The position numbers were made by a program, and so were the translations under genes. This document shows, one piece after another, positions 50,123-60,472 of a stretch of 64,000 bases of DNA (position 1 is its first letter; each line of letters starts with the position of its first letter). Source of the stretch: Alphaproteobacteria bacterium (GTDB taxonomy: Bacteria; Pseudomonadota; Alphaproteobacteria; UBA6615); the NCBI GenBank assembly GCA_039980135.1, contig JBDXCV010000003.1, positions 496,001-560,000 of the forward strand. Reading direction: 5' to 3'. The notes under the pieces are model-generated. The model made no database searches. It was not told where the DNA came from and saw nothing but the letters and a program-made list of their open reading frames with translations.

Positions 50123-51394
50123 ATGTCCTCCTCACCACGCATTTCTGTCGTCGGCCTCGGTTATGTCGGCCTGCCGCTGGCGATCCATCTCGCCCGCCAT
50201 TTCGAAGTGACGGGCTTCGATATCGATGCAACGCGGATTGCCGAACTTGTGGCCGGGGAAGATCGGACGGAGGAAGTGGAGCCCTCCGCGCTGCGCGACA
50301 CGAAGATGCGCTTCAGCGATGATGAAGCCGCGCTCGCGGGGACGGATATTTTCATTGTGACGGTGCCCACCCCGGTCGATGGGGACAATAAACCGGACCT
50401 GCGCCCGATTCGCGGCGCCAGCGAGACGGTGAGCCGCAACCTCGAGGCCGGCGCGACGGTTGTCTTCGAGTCCACCGTGTATCCCGGCGTCACCGAAGAT
50501 GTTTGCGGACCCATTCTCGAAGCTGGGTCTGGACTGAAATGCGGGGTCGATTTCTTCCTCGGATATTCGCCCGAACGGATCAATCCCGGAGACCGCGAAC
50601 ATACCGTCGACCGGATCACCAAGGTCGTCGCCGGGCAAACCCCGGAAGTGACCGCGCAGCTTGTCGCCATGTATGGCGCGGTCAATGGCGGGGATGTTTT
50701 CGAGGCGCGTGACATTCGCACGGCCGAGGCCGCCAAGGTCATCGAGAATGCCCAGCGCGATATCAACATCGCCTTCGTCAACGAAGTGGCCGTGATTCTT
50801 AACGGCCTCGACCTGAACGTCCTGGACGTGCTCGACGCGGCCAATACCAAGTGGAATTTCCTGCCGTTCCAGCCCGGCCTCGTGGGGGGGCACTGCATCG
50901 GTGTTGACCCGTTCTATCTGGCCCATGCCGCGCAGGCGGTGGGACATAACCCGGAAGTCGTCCTCGCCGGCCGGCGGATCAATGACGGCATGGGCGGGTA
51001 TATCGCGCGCGAAGTCGCCGAGCGTCTCGAGGCTCCCAAGGCACGGGTGCTCGTCCTGGGTCTGACGTTCAAGGAGAACGTGCCCGATCTGCGCAACTCC
51101 CGCGTGGTCGATATTATTTCGGCCTTGCGTGATATGGGGCATGGCGTCGATGTGCATGACCCTCATGCCGACCCGGATGAGGCGCAGCAGTTTTTCGGAA
51201 TCGAACTGCTCGCCTCGCTCGACGATGGTGCGGGTTATGATGCGGTCATCGGCGCGGTGCGCCATCACGAGTATGGCGAGCTGGGTCCGGAGAAGCTGGC
51301 CGGACTCCTCGCCGAGGGCGGATTGCTGGCGGATATCAAGGGCATGTGGCGGGGCACCGAAATGCCTGCAGGTTACCGCCGCTGGCAGCTCTAG
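50123..51394 (+). CDS. Nucleotide-sugar 6-dehydrogenase (TviB/WbpA/WbpO-like)
   Basis: The 423-residue protein has the NAD-binding VVGLGYVGLPLAIHLA (about residues 9-24), VTVPTPVD, the GYSPERINPGD segment and the catalytic Cys in LVGGHCIGVDPFYLAH, then GLTFKENVPDLRNS. This profile is closer to UDP-N-acetylhexosamine dehydrogenases (TviB/WbpO/WbpA) than to UDP-glucose dehydrogenase. It oxidises C6 twice to give a uronic acid, the type of carboxylate that the asparagine synthetases could amidate. The ATG at 50123 is preferred to 50093 because of the GGAG and the short N-terminus. It converges on the CBS-nucleotidyltransferase with a 14-bp gap. Confidence 0.93.
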   Translation: MSSSPRISVVGLGYVGLPLAIHLARHFEVTGFDIDATRIAELVAGEDRTEEVEPSALRDTKMRFSDDEAALAGTDIFIVTVPTPVDGDNKPDLRPIRGASETVSRNLEAGATVVFESTVYPGVTEDVCGPILEAGSGLKCGVDFFLGYSPERINPGDREHTVDRITKVVAGQTPEVTAQLVAMYGAVNGGDVFEARDIRTAEAAKVIENAQRDINIAFVNEVAVILNGLDLNVLDVLDAANTKWNFLPFQPGLVGGHCIGVDPFYLAHAAQAVGHNPEVVLAGRRINDGMGGYIAREVAERLEAPKARVLVLGLTFKENVPDLRNSRVVDIISALRDMGHGVDVHDPHADPDEAQQFFGIELLASLDDGAGYDAVIGAVRHHEYGELGPEKLAGLLAEGGLLADIKGMWRGTEMPAGYRRWQL

Positions 51395-51408
51395 CGCGAC
51401 CGCAGGGA

Positions 51409-52542
51409 TCAGAAGATCTGCGCGAACTCTTCGTTGGCCCGCCGGTAATCGTCGAGCTGACCGATATCGACCCAGTATTCCTGGACCGGATAGGCCAGTG
51501 TCGAGAGACCGGCGTTGCGGCAGGCTTCGAACAGGTCCGGCATGTCGAACGCGCGGTCGTCGGGGACCATGTCCAGCGCTTCGGGCCCGAGGACATAGAT
51601 GCCGGCATTGATGAAGTGGCGTGTGACGGGTTTCTCGCGCAGTCCCCTGATTTCATGGTCGTCGATATCGACGACACCGTAGGGGACCTGCACTTCGTAG
51701 CTGCGGACCGCCATCGTGGCCGCCGCACCGTTCTCGCGGTGGAAATCGATCATCTGCACCGGGTCCACCTTGGACAGGATGTCGCCGTTCATGACCAGGA
51801 CGGGCGCGCTCGCCTCGCGCGACAGCTTCGCCAGGGGCCCGGCTGTGCCGAGCGGCATGTCCTCCTCGATATAGGAGACATCCACATTCATGGAGGCGCC
51901 GTCGCCGAAATGATTGCGGATGACGTTCGCGCGGTAGTTCACAGAGATATGGAATTCGGAGAAACCTGAATTGGCCAGGCGCCGAACGATGGTCTCGAGA
52001 ATCGGGCGGCCGCCGACATCGAGCATCGGTTTCGGTGTGTGCTCGGTCAGCGGACGCAGGCGCAAGCCTTCGCCGCCGGCCATCAGCACGACCCGGTAGG
52101 GCTGGTCGTGCGGTGCCAGAAGGGTGTCGATCGTGATCAGATCGACGGCGCGCCCGGCGAAGTCGATGACCGGGATATGCTTGATTTTCTCCCGGCGCAT
52201 GAAGGCGAGAACATCGCCGCGCGGTTCGCCGAAGCGAATGGTGCGCGGTGCGGGGTTCATGATCGCGCGTACGGGCGCGTCGGTCGCGACGCCGCGCAGG
52301 AGTCCCCGCCGGATGTCACCGTCGGTGACGGTGCCGATCAGCTTGCGTTGCCGGTCGACAACGAGGCCGATCTGAACGGTCCAGGCCGTGAACCGTTCGA
52401 TCAATGTGTGAATGGATGTGTCCGGCCCGATCAGGCTCTGCGCGAGCCGCGTTTGCGGGGGCGCGACCTGTTCGACCGACGACTGTTCGGCGGGCGCGGG
52501 CGCGGGGGCCGGAGGGGTAATATGAGCGACTGCGGAATCCAT
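51409..52542 (-). CDS. CBS-domain sugar nucleotidyltransferase (PtmE-like)
   Basis: The 377-residue protein has a Pro/Ala-rich start, a CBS pair (about residues 38-148) and a nucleotidyltransferase domain with LMAGGEGLRLRPLTEHTPKP, MNGDILSKVD and the closing YWVDIGQLDDY. CBS-NTPase proteins of this layout include PtmE of Campylobacter, which makes GDP-glucosamine (or GDP-GlcNAc) for legionaminic acid synthesis. The adjacent legB and legC genes support that role. The CBS pair may bind a nucleotide that regulates activity. It lies 48 bp downstream of legC on the same strand. Confidence 0.87.
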   Translation of the reverse strand: MDSAVAHITPPAPAPAPAEQSSVEQVAPPQTRLAQSLIGPDTSIHTLIERFTAWTVQIGLVVDRQRKLIGTVTDGDIRRGLLRGVATDAPVRAIMNPAPRTIRFGEPRGDVLAFMRREKIKHIPVIDFAGRAVDLITIDTLLAPHDQPYRVVLMAGGEGLRLRPLTEHTPKPMLDVGGRPILETIVRRLANSGFSEFHISVNYRANVIRNHFGDGASMNVDVSYIEEDMPLGTAGPLAKLSREASAPVLVMNGDILSKVDPVQMIDFHRENGAAATMAVRSYEVQVPYGVVDIDDHEIRGLREKPVTRHFINAGIYVLGPEALDMVPDDRAFDMPDLFEACRNAGLSTLAYPVQEYWVDIGQLDDYRRANEEFAQIF

Positions 52543-52590
52543 GATTTCACTGCATAGAATTCGCGAAAAACTTTAACGATCGATTGACGG

Positions 52591-53805
52591 TTAACGCTTT
52601 ATTTCAGCGCCCAGCCCTGCGCCGGAGGGCAAGGTCAGGCCGCAGGCGGCCAGCCGTTCGGTGACCGCAAGCGTCGCGCGGGGTGCACCCGCATACATCG
52701 CCATGTCATGAAGCGGCGCCCAGAAGGGGCGGCATTGATATCCATTGTCGTTCAGGCGGGTCAGTGCGAGGTCGCGTGCGTCGGGTTCATCGAAGATGAG
52801 CCCGCACAGCCAGTTGTTGCTGTCGCCCCAGGGTGGGGATGACAGAAGCCGGACCCCCGTCACCGAGCTGAAGGCGCCCGCGTAGTGTGCGGCGAGGTCG
52901 CGCTTTGCATTGAGCTTTGCATCGAGAGTTTCGAGCTGGGCACAACCGAGCGCGGCGTTGATGTTCGGCAGCCGGTAATTGTAGCCGACCATGTCATGAA
53001 CCAGATCTGCGCCGTCATTTACCCGCGCCGTCGTCGTCAGGTGGCGCAGGCGTCGCGCGAGCAGCTCGTCGTCGGTAATCAGCGCGCCGCCACCGCCGGT
53101 GGTGATGGTCTTGTTGCCGTTGAAGCTGAAGGCGCCGATCCGGCCGAACCGCCCGGTGTGGGTGTCGCCGATGACGCTGCCGAGGGACTCCGCCGCATCC
53201 TCGACGATTGTCAGCTTGTATCGCGCCGCGACGTCACACAGCGCCGCCATGTTCGACGGAAGTCCGTAGCAATGAACCGGCACCATCGTGCGGATAGTGG
53301 CACCCGTTTCCCGATTGATCTGGGACTGTCCGCGCAGTTCGCCGATACTCTCGAGATGCCTCTCCAGCGCGACAGGGTCGATTCCGAGACCCTCGGCTTC
53401 GCAGTCGACGAAGTGGGGCGTGGCACCGCAATAGCTGACGGCGTTGGCTGTGGCGACGAATGTGAAGGAGGGAACCAGCACTTCGTCACCTGGTTTGACG
53501 CCGACGGTGAGAAGCCCGGCATGCAGGGCGGCGGTGCCGTTGACGGTCGCGACGGCGTGCCGTGCGCCCGTGATGTCGGCGAGCTCCCCCTCGAACCGGT
53601 CCACCCACGCGCCCACCGACGACACCCAACCGGTGTCGAGGCAGTCCTTCACATAGTCCCAGGCGTTGCCGTCGATCTCGGGGGCGTGCAGCGGGTACGG
53701 GCCGCCGGCGTGGGGCAGGACAGTGGTGATCCGGTCCAGCACGTCGTCGGCGACGGCTTCGGGGCTTGCATGCCCTGCGACTGCGGCGTGTGCAACCTCA
53801 GACAT
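52591..53805 (-). CDS. legC: LegC-family PLP aminotransferase
   Basis: The 404-residue protein has the signature DYVKDCLDTGWVSSVGAWVD of LegC-family aminotransferases, VNGTAALHAGLL for phosphate binding and the Schiff-base lysine in SFNGNKTITTGGGG. It should aminate C4 of the 4-keto sugar nucleotide made by LegB. The ATG at 53805 overlaps the legB stop by 8 bp; the longer reading frame extends back through legB. A downstream acetyltransferase and LegG hydrolase would complete the path, but they are not adjacent. Confidence 0.92.
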   Translation of the reverse strand: MSEVAHAAVAGHASPEAVADDVLDRITTVLPHAGGPYPLHAPEIDGNAWDYVKDCLDTGWVSSVGAWVDRFEGELADITGARHAVATVNGTAALHAGLLTVGVKPGDEVLVPSFTFVATANAVSYCGATPHFVDCEAEGLGIDPVALERHLESIGELRGQSQINRETGATIRTMVPVHCYGLPSNMAALCDVAARYKLTIVEDAAESLGSVIGDTHTGRFGRIGAFSFNGNKTITTGGGGALITDDELLARRLRHLTTTARVNDGADLVHDMVGYNYRLPNINAALGCAQLETLDAKLNAKRDLAAHYAGAFSSVTGVRLLSSPPWGDSNNWLCGLIFDEPDARDLALTRLNDNGYQCRPFWAPLHDMAMYAGAPRATLAVTERLAACGLTLPSGAGLGAEIKR

Positions 53806-54811
53806 TATAGAGATGCGCCTTGTAGCCGGCCCGGTTCGCGGGTGCCGCGAACCAGTCGATCGTTGCGGCGAGCCCGCGGCGGAAGCCCTCGAGGCCGACA
53901 TGGGTCGGCTGCCATCCGAGCATGGCGGCGGCCTTGCGATTGTCACACCACAGGCGCTCCACCTCGGAGGCGTCGGGCCGAAGGCGCTGATCCTCCGTCT
54001 CGATCCGGATATCGATACCCATCTCGGCCGCGATCGCCTCGGCGGTCTCGCCGACGGAGATCTCGAAGTTGGTGCCGAGATTGATCACCTCACCGCTCGC
54101 TGCGGGCGAATCTGCGGCGGCGAGAAATCCGAGCACGGTGTCGCCGACGAAAGTGAAATCGCGGGTCGGGGCGGTCGCCCCGAGCTGAATGGTCGCCGGG
54201 CCGCTGCTCCGGTCGTGATTCGCCAGCTGGGTGATGATGGTCGGGATGACGGCGCGCGCCGATTGCCGGGGGCCGAAGGTGTTGAACGGGCGCACGACGG
54301 TCACGGGGGTGCCGAACGAGCGGCCGTAGGACAGGGCGATCTGGTCGGCGCCGACCTTCGTGGCGGCGTAGGGGCTTTGCGGGTTGAGCGGATGGGCTTC
54401 GTCGATCGGGACATACTGGGCGGTCCCGTAGACCTCGCTCGTCGAGGTGTGGATGACGCGGCCGACGCCGAGGTCGGTGGCCGCCTGCACGATATTGAGC
54501 GTGCCGGTCACGTTGGTATCGACGTAGCTTTCCGGCGCCAGGTAGGAATAGGGAATGCCGATAAGGGCCGCGAGGTGGAACACGGTGTCGCAACCCGACA
54601 TGGACTGACGGACGGCGTGGGAATCGCGGATGTCACCCGCGATAACCTCAACCGCATCGCGAATCCCGGGGTCCGAATCGTCGAGCCAGCCCCAGGAGCC
54701 GCGGGAATCATATTCGACAAAGGCGCGCACATCGGCGCCCTCCGCCACGAGTTTCTCGACGAGATGGGAGCCGATAAAACCGCCGGCGCCGGTCACCAGG
54801 ACTTTGGACAA
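53798..54811 (-). CDS. legB: LegB-type nucleotide-sugar 4,6-dehydratase
   Basis: The 337-residue extended SDR has LVTGAGGFIGSHLVEKLV, the LegB-typical DSRGSWGWLDD, SEVYGTAQYVPIDEAHPLN and SPYAATKVGADQIA with the Tyr-Lys pair. It resembles the GDP-GlcNAc 4,6-dehydratase of the Campylobacter legionaminic pathway. It begins with TTG at 54811, supported by GAGGGTGAA immediately upstream. It is the first gene of a legB-legC-ptmE-like operon and lies 135 bp from the housekeeping block. Confidence 0.92.
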   Translation of the reverse strand: MSKVLVTGAGGFIGSHLVEKLVAEGADVRAFVEYDSRGSWGWLDDSDPGIRDAVEVIAGDIRDSHAVRQSMSGCDTVFHLAALIGIPYSYLAPESYVDTNVTGTLNIVQAATDLGVGRVIHTSTSEVYGTAQYVPIDEAHPLNPQSPYAATKVGADQIALSYGRSFGTPVTVVRPFNTFGPRQSARAVIPTIITQLANHDRSSGPATIQLGATAPTRDFTFVGDTVLGFLAAADSPAASGEVINLGTNFEISVGETAEAIAAEMGIDIRIETEDQRLRPDASEVERLWCDNRKAAAMLGWQPTHVGLEGFRRGLAATIDWFAAPANRAGYKAHLYNV

Positions 54812-54946
54812 TTCACCCTCACATACGCTTTGCCGGAACCCGGCCCAAGGATGCCCATGGTCGGTGAGGATGGTTAAGGAAGGGTAAGGACTATCGCTAA
54901 AGCGGTGCTATGGAAGCCGTCGAATGAGGTTGTGCGGCGGTCCTGT

Positions 54947-56605
54947 TCAGCTCTTCTTCGGAACTCTTTTCAGCGCCCATTTGACCCGGGCCGCACTGGC
55001 GCCGGCTTCGAGTGCGCCGGACACCACGATTTGTTCGCTGCGGCGCACGTCTTCGGTCTCGCCAAGATAGATGCTTTCCGCCAGCGAGACGGTGCCGCCC
55101 TCCGCGATCAGCCGCCAGCCGATGCCGCTCGGCAGGCGCAGCAGCACGGCCGAACCGTTTTGCACCAAGGACGCCTGGACGGTGGGGTGGAGGTGGAACC
55201 GCAGGGCGAAACCCATTGCCGGGCGGGCCTTGTCCGCGACCCCGGCCCGGCTCAGCACGTCTTCGCCACGAATATCGTCCCCATCCATGGCCATATAGAT
55301 GCGCCGCTCATGTTCCAGCCCGAAGGCCGGCACATAGCCGTCATGGCCGGCGTTCACCCAGATATTGCCGTCGTCTTCACTGCGTTCGACGCGGACATTC
55401 TGCGGCCGCCGCCCAAACGTGCCGTCGGCGAGAATTTCCGATGAGTTCGTGTCGTCAACGACCATCGTCGAATGCGCGGCCGATGATCGCTGGACGGTGG
55501 CCCACGGGTCACGGTTGCCGGGTCGCGCACCGCAGTTCGTGATCATCCGCTCCTTGCCGATCGAGACCTCGAGGCTCAGCGTGCCCGCATGGGCGTGGAT
55601 ATCGAGCCCCGCCTGTGGCGGGGTGCCCGTGTCCAGGAGCGCCACGGTGCGGTTGGCGACAATGCGTTCAAATCCGGTGTGCGGCGCGCTAGACGGGGCC
55701 CGGCCACGCGCATCGGCCTGTGCCAGCAGCATGTCGATCTGCCAGTCCTCGCCCTCGCAGCCGCCGTTGAACAGGGCGAGCCGCCCGTCGTTGTGGCGCA
55801 GCATGCGCAGGAAGGGCGCGGCGCGGTCGATGGCCCCGAGAAGAAAGCCGGGAATATCTTGCTCGGCCGCGAGCAGGGCGCTGCGTACATCCACCAGGTC
55901 GCGCAACACGGTCGCCTGGGTTTGCGGGTTGCGCGAGACATGGCCGCCATCGGGCAGAATCTGTCGGTCGCAGGCGCGTTCGAGAATCCGGAGGCCCTGG
56001 CGGATCGACGCTTCGTGGCCCGGCAGTGCCACGCCCGCAACGGTGAGGCCCTTGGCGGCCCGGATCAGGCCCGCCCCCTCGACACCGCCGGGCAGGACGC
56101 GGGCCAGATGCTTGGCCTGCCGCGCGATGGTCGCGAGATAGCGGCGCCGGTAGTCGTCGTCCGCGGATGCGCAGAAGAAATCATGCTGGCCGAGCCAGGC
56201 GAACAGCCGCGTCGCGAGAATATCGGGGCGCCAGGCGATCTCCTGCCAGCCGGTCTGGTGTTCGATCCAATCCTCGACCAGATCGCGTGCGCGGCGTCGC
56301 GCGGCATCGCCGCCCACGGCCCGCAGATCACGCAGCCAGTCGAAACCGTGCAGCTCCGCCAGCCAGGCATCGCTCATGCCGACCGGTCGCCAGGCGTGCT
56401 TGCCGCCGCGTACGGTCTCGCCCAGAAACGACAACTCCCCGGCCGAGACGGCGGTACCGCGCTCGGCGTTGCCGGGCCAGGAATCCGGCGGCACGATGGC
56501 GAGTTCGTTCGGCGCCCGTCCGATCAGGGTGTAGCGATAGACCGGCGAGGCGTAGAACAGCTTGCCGACGCCATAGCGCAATTCCTGAAAGACGTTGCCG
56601 CTCAC
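54947..56605 (-). CDS. Heparinase II/III family protein
   Basis: From a GTG at 56605 (4-bp GTGA overlap with rpe) the product has 552 residues. Its helical N-terminal domain includes [12 protein letters not shown] and [20 protein letters not shown], and a C-terminal beta-rich domain with [18 protein letters not shown] and [17 protein letters not shown] follows, the layout of heparinase II/III polysaccharide lyases. The longer open frame up to 57334 is read out of frame through rpe and is rejected. No export signal is obvious. Homologs beside rpe/rsmB are common in alphaproteobacteria; the natural substrate is not established. Confidence 0.9.
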   Translation of the reverse strand: MSGNVFQELRYGVGKLFYASPVYRYTLIGRAPNELAIVPPDSWPGNAERGTAVSAGELSFLGETVRGGKHAWRPVGMSDAWLAELHGFDWLRDLRAVGGDAARRRARDLVEDWIEHQTGWQEIAWRPDILATRLFAWLGQHDFFCASADDDYRRRYLATIARQAKHLARVLPGGVEGAGLIRAAKGLTVAGVALPGHEASIRQGLRILERACDRQILPDGGHVSRNPQTQATVLRDLVDVRSALLAAEQDIPGFLLGAIDRAAPFLRMLRHNDGRLALFNGGCEGEDWQIDMLLAQADARGRAPSSAPHTGFERIVANRTVALLDTGTPPQAGLDIHAHAGTLSLEVSIGKERMITNCGARPGNRDPWATVQRSSAAHSTMVVDDTNSSEILADGTFGRRPQNVRVERSEDDGNIWVNAGHDGYVPAFGLEHERRIYMAMDGDDIRGEDVLSRAGVADKARPAMGFALRFHLHPTVQASLVQNGSAVLLRLPSGIGWRLIAEGGTVSLAESIYLGETEDVRRSEQIVVSGALEAGASAARVKWALKRVPKKS

Positions 56606-57294
56606 CCGCCGCCTCGCATGGCGGCAATATTGTCGGCATAGGAATCCGGACCGCCCCGGAAGGTGGCGGTACCCGCCACCAGAACATTGGCCCCGGCGGC
56701 GATGGCGCGGGGTGCGGTATCCCGGTCGATCCCGCCATCGACCTCGAGGTCGATCGGTTGGCCACCGGCGGCCATATGGGCGTCGATACGCGCGCGCAAC
56801 GCGGCGATCTTGTCCAGCTGGCTCTCGATAAAGGCCTGGCCGCCGAAGCCGGGATTGACGCTCATCACCAGGATCAGGTCGACCATGTCCATCACTTCGT
56901 CGACCACCGCGACCGGCGTCGCGGGGTTGAGCACCACGCCGGCCTTCTTGCCCAGACCACGGATCGTCTGTAGCGAACGATGCAGGTGGGGTCCGGCCTC
57001 GGGGTGGAGGGAGATCACGTCCGCGCCGGCTTCTGCAAAGGGCTCGATCATGTAATCGACCGGGCTGATCATCAGATGCACGTCGAAGGGCAGATCGCAG
57101 TGCGGGCGCAGCGCCTTCACGACACCGGGCCCGATCGTGAGGTTGGGCACGAAATGCCCGTCCATGATGTCGATATGGATCCAGTCGGCACCGGCGGCGG
57201 CGACCGCGCGCACTTCCGTGCCCAGGCTGGCGAAATCGGCCGCCAGGATCGAGGGTGCGATGCGGACAGGAGCCGCCTTTGAGGAGGGAGCCAT
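56602..57294 (-). CDS. rpe: Ribulose-phosphate 3-epimerase
   Basis: The 230-residue TIM-barrel protein has [32 protein letters not shown] with the catalytic Asp and metal-binding His, [18 protein letters not shown] and [11 protein letters not shown]. It interconverts ribulose-5-phosphate and xylulose-5-phosphate in the pentose phosphate pathway. The ATG at 57294 places the conserved start about ten residues in. It overlaps the heparinase gene by 4 bp and follows rsmB by 61 bp. Confidence 0.96.
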   Translation of the reverse strand: MAPSSKAAPVRIAPSILAADFASLGTEVRAVAAAGADWIHIDIMDGHFVPNLTIGPGVVKALRPHCDLPFDVHLMISPVDYMIEPFAEAGADVISLHPEAGPHLHRSLQTIRGLGKKAGVVLNPATPVAVVDEVMDMVDLILVMSVNPGFGGQAFIESQLDKIAALRARIDAHMAAGGQPIDLEVDGGIDRDTAPRAIAAGANVLVAGTATFRGGPDSYADNIAAMRGGG

Positions 57295-57355
57295 GGTTTT
57301 CTGGTAACCGATTTGCAGACTGCGCCGCAAGCAAAGCGACGCGGGGCGTCCCGGC

Positions 57356-58654
57356 CTAGTTCCGGATCAGGCGCGCGGCGAAGAACCCGTCCATGCCGCC
57401 GCGCTCGGACCAGTGGCAGGGCAAGGTCCGCAGGGTCCCAGCCGGCGTGATCGCGGCCGGTTTCAGCCCATCCAGCTCCGGCCAGTCGTCGGCCGAGATC
57501 GGGTCGAGCGTGACCGGGGCGCCGGAGGCCAGAAGTGCATCGACGCGCGCGGTGCCTTCTTCCGGCTCCAGTGAGCAGACCGAATAGATGATGGTGCCGC
57601 CCGGGGCGACCATGTTGACCGCGGCCAACAGCAGCCGGTCCTGCAGCGCGGTGGCGGCCTTGATGTCGGCTTCGCGGCGGCGGTGGGGGATGTCGGGATG
57701 GCGACGGATCGTGCCGGTGGCCGTGCACGGCGCGTCGAGTAAAACCGCGTCGGCCGGGGTCGCGGGCCGCCATTGGGTCGCATCGGCATCGACGATATCC
57801 GCGATCAGGCCGGTGCGCGCGAGATTTTCCTGGAGCGCCGACAACCGCTGGTTGGAGATGTCGACCGCCGTGACGGCAGGCCCGCGATTGGCCAGCTGCA
57901 TCGTCTTGCCGCCCGGTGCGGCACAGAGGTCGATGACCCGCGCCTCGGCATCGTCGCGCAGCAGCTTCGCCGGCAGGGACGCCGCCACGTCCTGGACCCA
58001 CCAGATTCCGTCGTCGAAACCCGGCAGTTCGGAAATGCGTCCGCCGGTCGGCCGGCGCAGGGTGCCGCCGGGCAGGATCTCGGCGTCGAGTTTTGCCGCC
58101 CATTCCGCCGGGTCGGCGCGTTTGGCCAGGGTAAGGTCGAGTGGTGGCTCGATCAGGTGGGCGTCGGCGATCGCGCGGGCGGTGTCGGCGCCATAGACAT
58201 CCTGCCAGCGCTTGAGCATCCAGTTGGGCGTGTTGATCTCGCCCGGCGATCGGGTGCCCTCGCGACTTTCCGGCTCACGGCCGATCCGCCGCAGCACCGC
58301 GTTCACCAGCCCCTTGAGGGCGCCGCGCCGGTACTTGCCGGCCAGGCGCACCGCACCATCCACGGCGGCATGGGCCGGGGTCTCCAGGAACAGCAGTTCG
58401 GCGGTGCCGATCCGCAATATGTTGCGGACATGGGCGTGGCGGCCGGCCAGCGGCCGGTCAAGGCATTCCGAGATTCGCGCATCGACCTCGCCGAGGCGGC
58501 GCAGCACGGTCGCGATGATCCGGCGCGCCTGGGCGCGGTCGCGCGGGTCGAGCTTCGCCATGGTGCGGTCGGCGGCGAGGGTCGTATCCAGGGGTTTTCC
58601 GTCGTCGAGGACGGCGTCGAGGATCTGGCAGGCGGCGGTGCGGGAATCGGACAT
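57356..58654 (-). CDS. rsmB: 16S rRNA m5C967 methyltransferase RsmB
   Basis: The 432-residue protein has an N-terminal NusB-like RNA-binding domain (about 1-140) and a SAM methyltransferase domain with [18 protein letters not shown]. Two Cys motifs, DAPCTATG and [13 protein letters not shown], are those of m5C methyltransferases, in which one Cys forms the covalent adduct and the other aids release. It methylates C967 of 16S rRNA. Followed by rpe, it belongs to the conserved housekeeping block at the edge of the glycan locus. Confidence 0.95.
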   Translation of the reverse strand: MSDSRTAACQILDAVLDDGKPLDTTLAADRTMAKLDPRDRAQARRIIATVLRRLGEVDARISECLDRPLAGRHAHVRNILRIGTAELLFLETPAHAAVDGAVRLAGKYRRGALKGLVNAVLRRIGREPESREGTRSPGEINTPNWMLKRWQDVYGADTARAIADAHLIEPPLDLTLAKRADPAEWAAKLDAEILPGGTLRRPTGGRISELPGFDDGIWWVQDVAASLPAKLLRDDAEARVIDLCAAPGGKTMQLANRGPAVTAVDISNQRLSALQENLARTGLIADIVDADATQWRPATPADAVLLDAPCTATGTIRRHPDIPHRRREADIKAATALQDRLLLAAVNMVAPGGTIIYSVCSLEPEEGTARVDALLASGAPVTLDPISADDWPELDGLKPAAITPAGTLRTLPCHWSERGGMDGFFAARLIRN

Positions 58655-58680
58655 GATGCTTTATGGCGCGCTTTATGCCC

Positions 58681-58726
58681 CAAAAACAAATCGACCGCAG
58701 CCGGTCATCGAACCCGCTGCGGTCGA
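58681..58726 (-). terminator. Intrinsic terminator after gcrA
   Basis: TCGACCGCAG (58691-58700) and CTGCGGTCGA (58717-58726) form a perfect 10-bp stem with a 16-base loop, and on the minus strand the stem is followed by TTTGTTTTTG. It lies 20 bp past the gcrA stop and ahead of rsmB. Confidence 0.85.
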
Positions 58727-58746
58727 ATGGCTGGAACCGGCGGGAA

Positions 58747-59220
58747 CTAGGCCGCCGTTTTGTCTTTCCGGATATACGCCATGGCGCAATGCTCCGCGCA
58801 GTAGGGCCGCCCGGGAACGGTATCGGCCTCGCAGAAGCTGAAATCTGAATCGCCGGGGTCGCCGATCGGCCACAGGCAGTCGGAGACGTCGCCGCCACGC
58901 CGCGCCAATGGCGGGATCGGCGCTTCCGGGATGCGTTTGCCGCCGTCCGGCACGATCTTTTCACCGCCGATTTCCTCATCGGCCATGGTCCCGCGCAAGG
59001 CCTTGGCCTCGAGTGCCCGGTCGATGGCCCTGTTCCGCCGGCGTGAACCGGTGCCATTGCCCCGGATGGGGGAAGGCCGGCTCTCCAGGCCGAGCCGGTG
59101 TGCCTTGCCGATCACCGCGTTGCGCGTCACGCCGCCCAACTGTACGGCGATCTGGCTCGCACTCAGGCCCTTGGCCCACAAATCCCGCAACATTGTTACC
59201 CGTTCGTCAGTCCAAGACAT
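58747..59220 (-). CDS. gcrA: GcrA-family cell-cycle regulator
   Basis: The 157-residue protein begins MSWTDERVTMLRDLWAKGLS followed by SQIAVQLGGVTRNAVIGKAH, the N-terminal helix-turn-helix of GcrA, then a basic linker and a C-terminal CLWPIGDP/FCEA/YCAEH domain that contacts sigma70. GcrA activates genes with methylated GANTC promoter sites during the cell cycle in alphaproteobacteria. It is monocistronic: a strong terminator follows and the htpX unit lies upstream. This is the best taxonomic marker in the window. Confidence 0.95.
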   Translation of the reverse strand: MSWTDERVTMLRDLWAKGLSASQIAVQLGGVTRNAVIGKAHRLGLESRPSPIRGNGTGSRRRNRAIDRALEAKALRGTMADEEIGGEKIVPDGGKRIPEAPIPPLARRGGDVSDCLWPIGDPGDSDFSFCEADTVPGRPYCAEHCAMAYIRKDKTAA

Positions 59221-59320
59221 GTCCGGTTCCTGTTCGTTTCTTATTGCCCCAACGGCCGCCGAGCGCGACCTTGATCCCGGGCGAAGCCTAGATCATGTAG
59301 GAACAGGGGGGCAAGTACAC

Positions 59321-59340
59321 AAAATGGGGTATGAACCCCA
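59321..59340 (-). terminator. Probable terminator after htpX
   Basis: On the minus strand TGGGGT and ACCCCA pair as a perfect 6-bp stem with a TCAT loop (59340-59325) and run straight into TTTT. It lies about 60 bp after the htpX stop, upstream of gcrA. The short stem makes it a moderate prediction. Confidence 0.55.
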
Positions 59341-59401
59341 ATATGTGGACAATCTGTTAGCCGAATACCCAGATTTTGGGGGTTTTTGGCTGTACTCATG
59401 T

Positions 59402-60337
59402 TCATTTTCGTGCCCAGGGGCCGCCGGATCGTCCGCCGGCGGGTGTCCCTGATCGCGACCATGGCCCGCCGGTGGTCGGGGCTGTATCTCCCGGTTTTCC
59501 GTGACCCCCGGACATTTCCCGCAGGCGTGCGACCCTGTTTGCGGTATTCGGGTGGGTTGAAAACAAGCTGTCATGCTTGTGGGTGTGCAGCGGGTTGACG
59601 ATGAACATGTGCGCGGTCGCCGGGTTATGCTCAGCGGCCTGGTTGTCGATGCGTTTCGACCCCGCCTCGAGCTTCTCCAGCGCACTGGCCAGCCATTCCG
59701 GATCGCCGCAGATCAGCGCCCCTTCCCGGTCGGCCTGATACTCGCGGTTGCGGCTGATTGCCATCTGCACCAGCATCGCGGCGAGAGGCGCCAGAATCAT
59801 CATGGCGATGGTGCCGAGGAGGCCGAACGGACTGTTGCGGTTGCCGCCAAAGAACAGCGCGAAGTTGGCCAGCATGGAAATCGCGCCGGCAAAGGTCGCG
59901 GTGATGGTCATGATCAGCGTGTCGCGGTTCTTCACATGCGCCAGTTCATGGGCCATGACGCCCGCGACTTCGCGTTCGTTCATCAGTTGCAGCAGGCCGG
60001 ACGTCGCGGCGACGGCGGCATTGTTGGGGCCGCGACCGGTCGCGAACGCGTTGGGCTGGGGGTTGTCGATGATATAGACCCGGGGCATCGGCAGCCCGTC
60101 GCGGTCGGCCAGCTGGGCGACGATCCGATAGAGCGGATGGGTCGGATCATTGAGTTCGCGGGCCTTGTAGTAGCGCAGGACGGCGCTGCCCGAGTTCCAC
60201 CAGGCGAAAATATTGATCGCCGCGGCGACGGCCAGCGCGATCACGATTCCCTGGGGGCCGGCCAGCAGGAATCCGCCGACCATGAAGATCGCGGTCAGGG
60301 CGGCCAGCAGCAGCGCGGTACGGAAATAGTTCGACAT
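59402..60337 (-). CDS. htpX: Membrane zinc metalloprotease HtpX
   Basis: The 311-residue protein has two N-terminal hydrophobic helices (about 7-50), [19 protein letters not shown], the zinc site HELAH at residues 130-134 and the third ligand in [10 protein letters not shown]. Two further membrane helices lie between them. HtpX degrades damaged membrane proteins in the inner membrane under stress. The C-terminus has a Gly/Pro-rich extension of about 30 residues. It is divergent from the DUF1674 gene. Confidence 0.95.
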   Translation of the reverse strand: MSNYFRTALLLAALTAIFMVGGFLLAGPQGIVIALAVAAAINIFAWWNSGSAVLRYYKARELNDPTHPLYRIVAQLADRDGLPMPRVYIIDNPQPNAFATGRGPNNAAVAATSGLLQLMNEREVAGVMAHELAHVKNRDTLIMTITATFAGAISMLANFALFFGGNRNSPFGLLGTIAMMILAPLAAMLVQMAISRNREYQADREGALICGDPEWLASALEKLEAGSKRIDNQAAEHNPATAHMFIVNPLHTHKHDSLFSTHPNTANRVARLREMSGGHGKPGDTAPTTGGPWSRSGTPAGGRSGGPWARK

Positions 60338-60472
60338 GGTGGTCCCGTATGGTCCTGTTTTGTCTGAATGCGTGTCGGCTACTCAATGTGGGGGCGCGTC
60401 GGCTGCAAGCAATACCCTGCAAACCTGTGGCAAACCCTTGGCAAACAGGGCCTGATCGTCCATATCAACGTC

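Noticed and set aside
56606-57334. Upstream extension of the heparinase reading frame to a 795-residue protein
   Set aside because: The first 243 codons are rpe read in another frame; a GTG at 56605 overlapping the rpe stop gives a normal 552-residue protein.
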